The notes under the pieces: generated by a model
The model's input: only the letters and a program-made list of their open reading frames with translations
Databases searched by the model: none
Told to the model about the DNA's origin: nothing
Origin: DATMNR01 sp963702765
Lineage (GTDB): Bacteria; Chloroflexota; Ktedonobacteria; Ktedonobacterales; Ktedonobacteraceae
Length of the DNA: 64,000 nucleotides
Direction: 5' to 3'
Assembly: GCA_963702765.1 (NCBI GenBank)
Contig: CAVPEB010000033.1
Coordinates: 1 to 64,000, forward strand
Shown: in pieces, positions 62,705 to 64,000 of the stretch
How the letters are laid out: every line of letters begins with the position of its first letter
Position numbering within the stretch: position 1 is the stretch's first letter
Translations under genes and position numbers: made by a program

Positions 62705-63700
62705 TTATTCATAGACGGGTGTAACCCAATCTTTATATTTTTCATTCTCTCCCCGGCAAGCGGAGAGGTAGAGTTCTTGCAACTTCATCGTCAGAGGGCC
62801 GGGTTTACCCGACTTTACTGGACGGCGATCTACGCTAGAAACAGGTGAAACTTGCACTCCTGTGCCACACACGAAGATTTCTTCAGCCGAATACAGCTCA
62901 GTACGATCAATTCGACGCTCCTCAACTTGTATACCGAATTCATCTCGCGCCAGATCGATGAGTGCATTGCGTGTGACACCTTCCAGAATATCTTCGGACA
63001 GCGCAGGCGTGCTGAGCTTACCATTGCGCAAGATGAAGATATTGCATGAGCTAGCCTCTGAGACAGTGCCATCATGAGTGAGCAAGATAGCTTCATCAAA
63101 TCCTGCTGCAGTGGCATCATCTACTGCTAGGGAGCTATTGATATATGCGCCGGTAACTTTTGCGCGCACCGGCATGGCATTGCTGTTGGCTCTCCTCCAG
63201 GATGAGGTGCACACATTCAAGCCCACGCTTATATCTACGTAGTTTCCCATTGGGAATGTATAGATCGTAATCGCATCATCCAATGCACTGAGAGTGAGCC
63301 TGATCGTTCGCGATGACTTATAAGCCAGAGGACGCACATAAAGATCCTGGCGATACCCATGCTTTTTAACAAGCTCAACCGTTATTTTGCACAGGTCATC
63401 GACCGATTCTTTCGGCTTCATGCGAATAACATTCCACGAATCTGCCATGCGCTCATAATGTTCGCGCAATTTGAGCAAATACAATTGCTGCTGCTGTTCA
63501 TTCCAATAGCCTCGAATCCCTTCGAAACAAGCCGTGCCATAATGTAGGGCATGGGTCGCGACGCTCACTTTAGCCTCGCTCATTGGTACAATCTGCCCCT
63601 CGAAGTACGCGTAACCTTTATCAGGGCTAAGCATCGGAATCTTTGGCGTTTCTGCCTTTTGAGTCGCTTTGTCAAATGCCGTGGCTTCAATCTGAGTCAC
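62705..63700 (-). CDS. ilvE: Branched-chain amino acid aminotransferase IlvE
   Basis: About 331 residues. GYAYFEGQIVPMSEAKVSVATHALHYGTACFEGIRGY, RAKVTGAYINSSLAVDDATAAGFDEAILLTHDGTVSEASSCNIFIL and VCGTGVQVSPVSSVDRRPV match class IV PLP transaminases; the lysine in RAKVTGAYIN binds PLP. It transfers the amino group to the oxo-acids that ilvD makes. The GTG at 63698-63700 is chosen because GGAGG lies 7 bases upstream. It is the first gene of ilvE-ilvD-leuC on the minus strand. Confidence 0.93.
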   Translation of the reverse strand: MTQIEATAFDKATQKAETPKIPMLSPDKGYAYFEGQIVPMSEAKVSVATHALHYGTACFEGIRGYWNEQQQQLYLLKLREHYERMADSWNVIRMKPKESVDDLCKITVELVKKHGYRQDLYVRPLAYKSSRTIRLTLSALDDAITIYTFPMGNYVDISVGLNVCTSSWRRANSNAMPVRAKVTGAYINSSLAVDDATAAGFDEAILLTHDGTVSEASSCNIFILRNGKLSTPALSEDILEGVTRNALIDLARDEFGIQVEERRIDRTELYSAEEIFVCGTGVQVSPVSSVDRRPVKSGKPGPLTMKLQELYLSACRGENEKYKDWVTPVYE

Positions 63701-64000
63701 ACAATTCCTCCTCGCTTCGCTCGTCCCCCGAAATATTGAGGGTCTACTTTTCCTGTTGTTCATTACCGGATCGTAGGGGTGAGGTTTATCCTCACCCGGT
63801 GAACCGTAGGGGTCGATTATGGGTTTTCAAAAATTAATACGGATTATGATTTCGGACTTTGTGCTGCTTCTGCTCCTTTTATAATCCAAATGTAATTTTA
63901 ATCTGCATATCGGCCCTCAGTAAATTGCTTGTTACCTACATAAAAACGTTAAAAACACTAGCGGCCTCACACCCCGACCGGAGTCTCTTTACTACTCTCG
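63701..64000. other. Right-end region upstream of ilvE
   Basis: Leader of the ilvE operon, including a repeat at 63772-63797. I do not see a T-box signature or leader peptide of branched-chain codons, though the window ends before the promoter may start. A GC-rich stretch near 63960-63990 (GCGGCCTCACACCCCGACC) is unexplained. Confidence 0.4.
63772..63797. repeat. GTAGGGGTGAG-type hairpin repeat
   Basis: CGTAGGGGTGAGG, loop TTTA, CCTCACCC. Same family as 43609-43634 with compensating C-to-T and G-to-A changes in the stem, which supports selection on pairing. Confidence 0.75.

Noticed and set aside
63701..64000. T-box or leader peptide for the ilvE operon
   Set aside because: I looked for the T-box AGGGTGG-type sequence and for runs of Ile/Leu/Val codons before ilvE and found neither in the 300 bases available.
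1..64000. CRISPR arrays, tRNA or rRNA genes, prophage structural genes
   Set aside because: No regularly spaced direct repeats, no cloverleaf with a GGTTCGA-type arm in context (the GGTTCGAAGC at about 32540 lies in a dispersed repeat), and no phage genes were seen, despite the Cas4-like protein.

Overview
The window is about 49 percent GC and densely packed with bacterial genes on both strands. The gene mix (F420-type DUF385 oxidoreductases, DinB-fold enzymes, a CGNR-zinc-finger regulator, a LOR/SDH enzyme, zinc-ribbon membrane proteins and a much enlarged SecA) fits a soil-type Chloroflexota bacterium, most likely of the class Ktedonobacteria. That placement is an inference from protein character; no rRNA or tRNA gene is visible. 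There is no CRISPR array.

Layout. 1-9.5 kb: a membrane protein running off the left edge, two DUF385 oxidoreductases, a frameshifted zinc-type alcohol dehydrogenase, a carotenoid operon crtB-crtY-crtI and small membrane genes. 9.8-15.2 kb: a PHP phosphoesterase, an HD hydrolase, a GT4 glycosyltransferase, a dipeptide-epimerase-like enolase-superfamily enzyme, and rpsU with a zinc-ribbon partner. 15.5-18.5 kb: a compact operon of an HD hydrolase, two membrane-anchored halves of a Cas4-like nuclease, and a LOR/SDH (TIGR00300-type) enzyme. 18.5-20.5 kb: a decayed restriction-modification locus. 20.5-28.4 kb: a CGNR regulator, small proteins, a ClbS/DfsB-like plus YcaQ-like pair, an MFS transporter with a YkoP-like tail, and a TetR-methyltransferase pair. 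29-38 kb: secA with a large N-terminal insertion, a sulfur-type MBL-rhodanese protein, an SMP-30 protein, a zinc-ribbon membrane protein and a VapBC pair. 38.5-49.7 kb: a secreted phosphatase-like protein, a TauE exporter, hydrolases, RNase Z, MutM and a lipoprotein. 49.7-58.4 kb: repeat-rich accessory DNA with gene remnants and a 41-bp perfect palindrome. 58.4-63.7 kb: an AraC regulator and branched-chain amino acid genes (ilvE, ilvD, leuC) on the minus strand.

A recurring oddity is that at least a dozen otherwise well-conserved genes, including secA and ilvD, are broken by one-base indels, several in homopolymers. Uncorrected sequencing error is the simplest explanation for most. I therefore annotate those as single frameshifted genes and reserve 'pseudogene' for genes with missing domains.

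Intergenic space holds three dispersed repeat families: a GTCATTCTGAGC-type palindrome, a GTAGGGGCGAG hairpin and a GGAGTGCAGAGG element. There is also a tandem repeat between ilvD and leuC. The most interesting candidates for new biology are the split membrane Cas4-like operon, the SecA insertion, the ClbS-YcaQ pair and the MFS-YkoP fusion.
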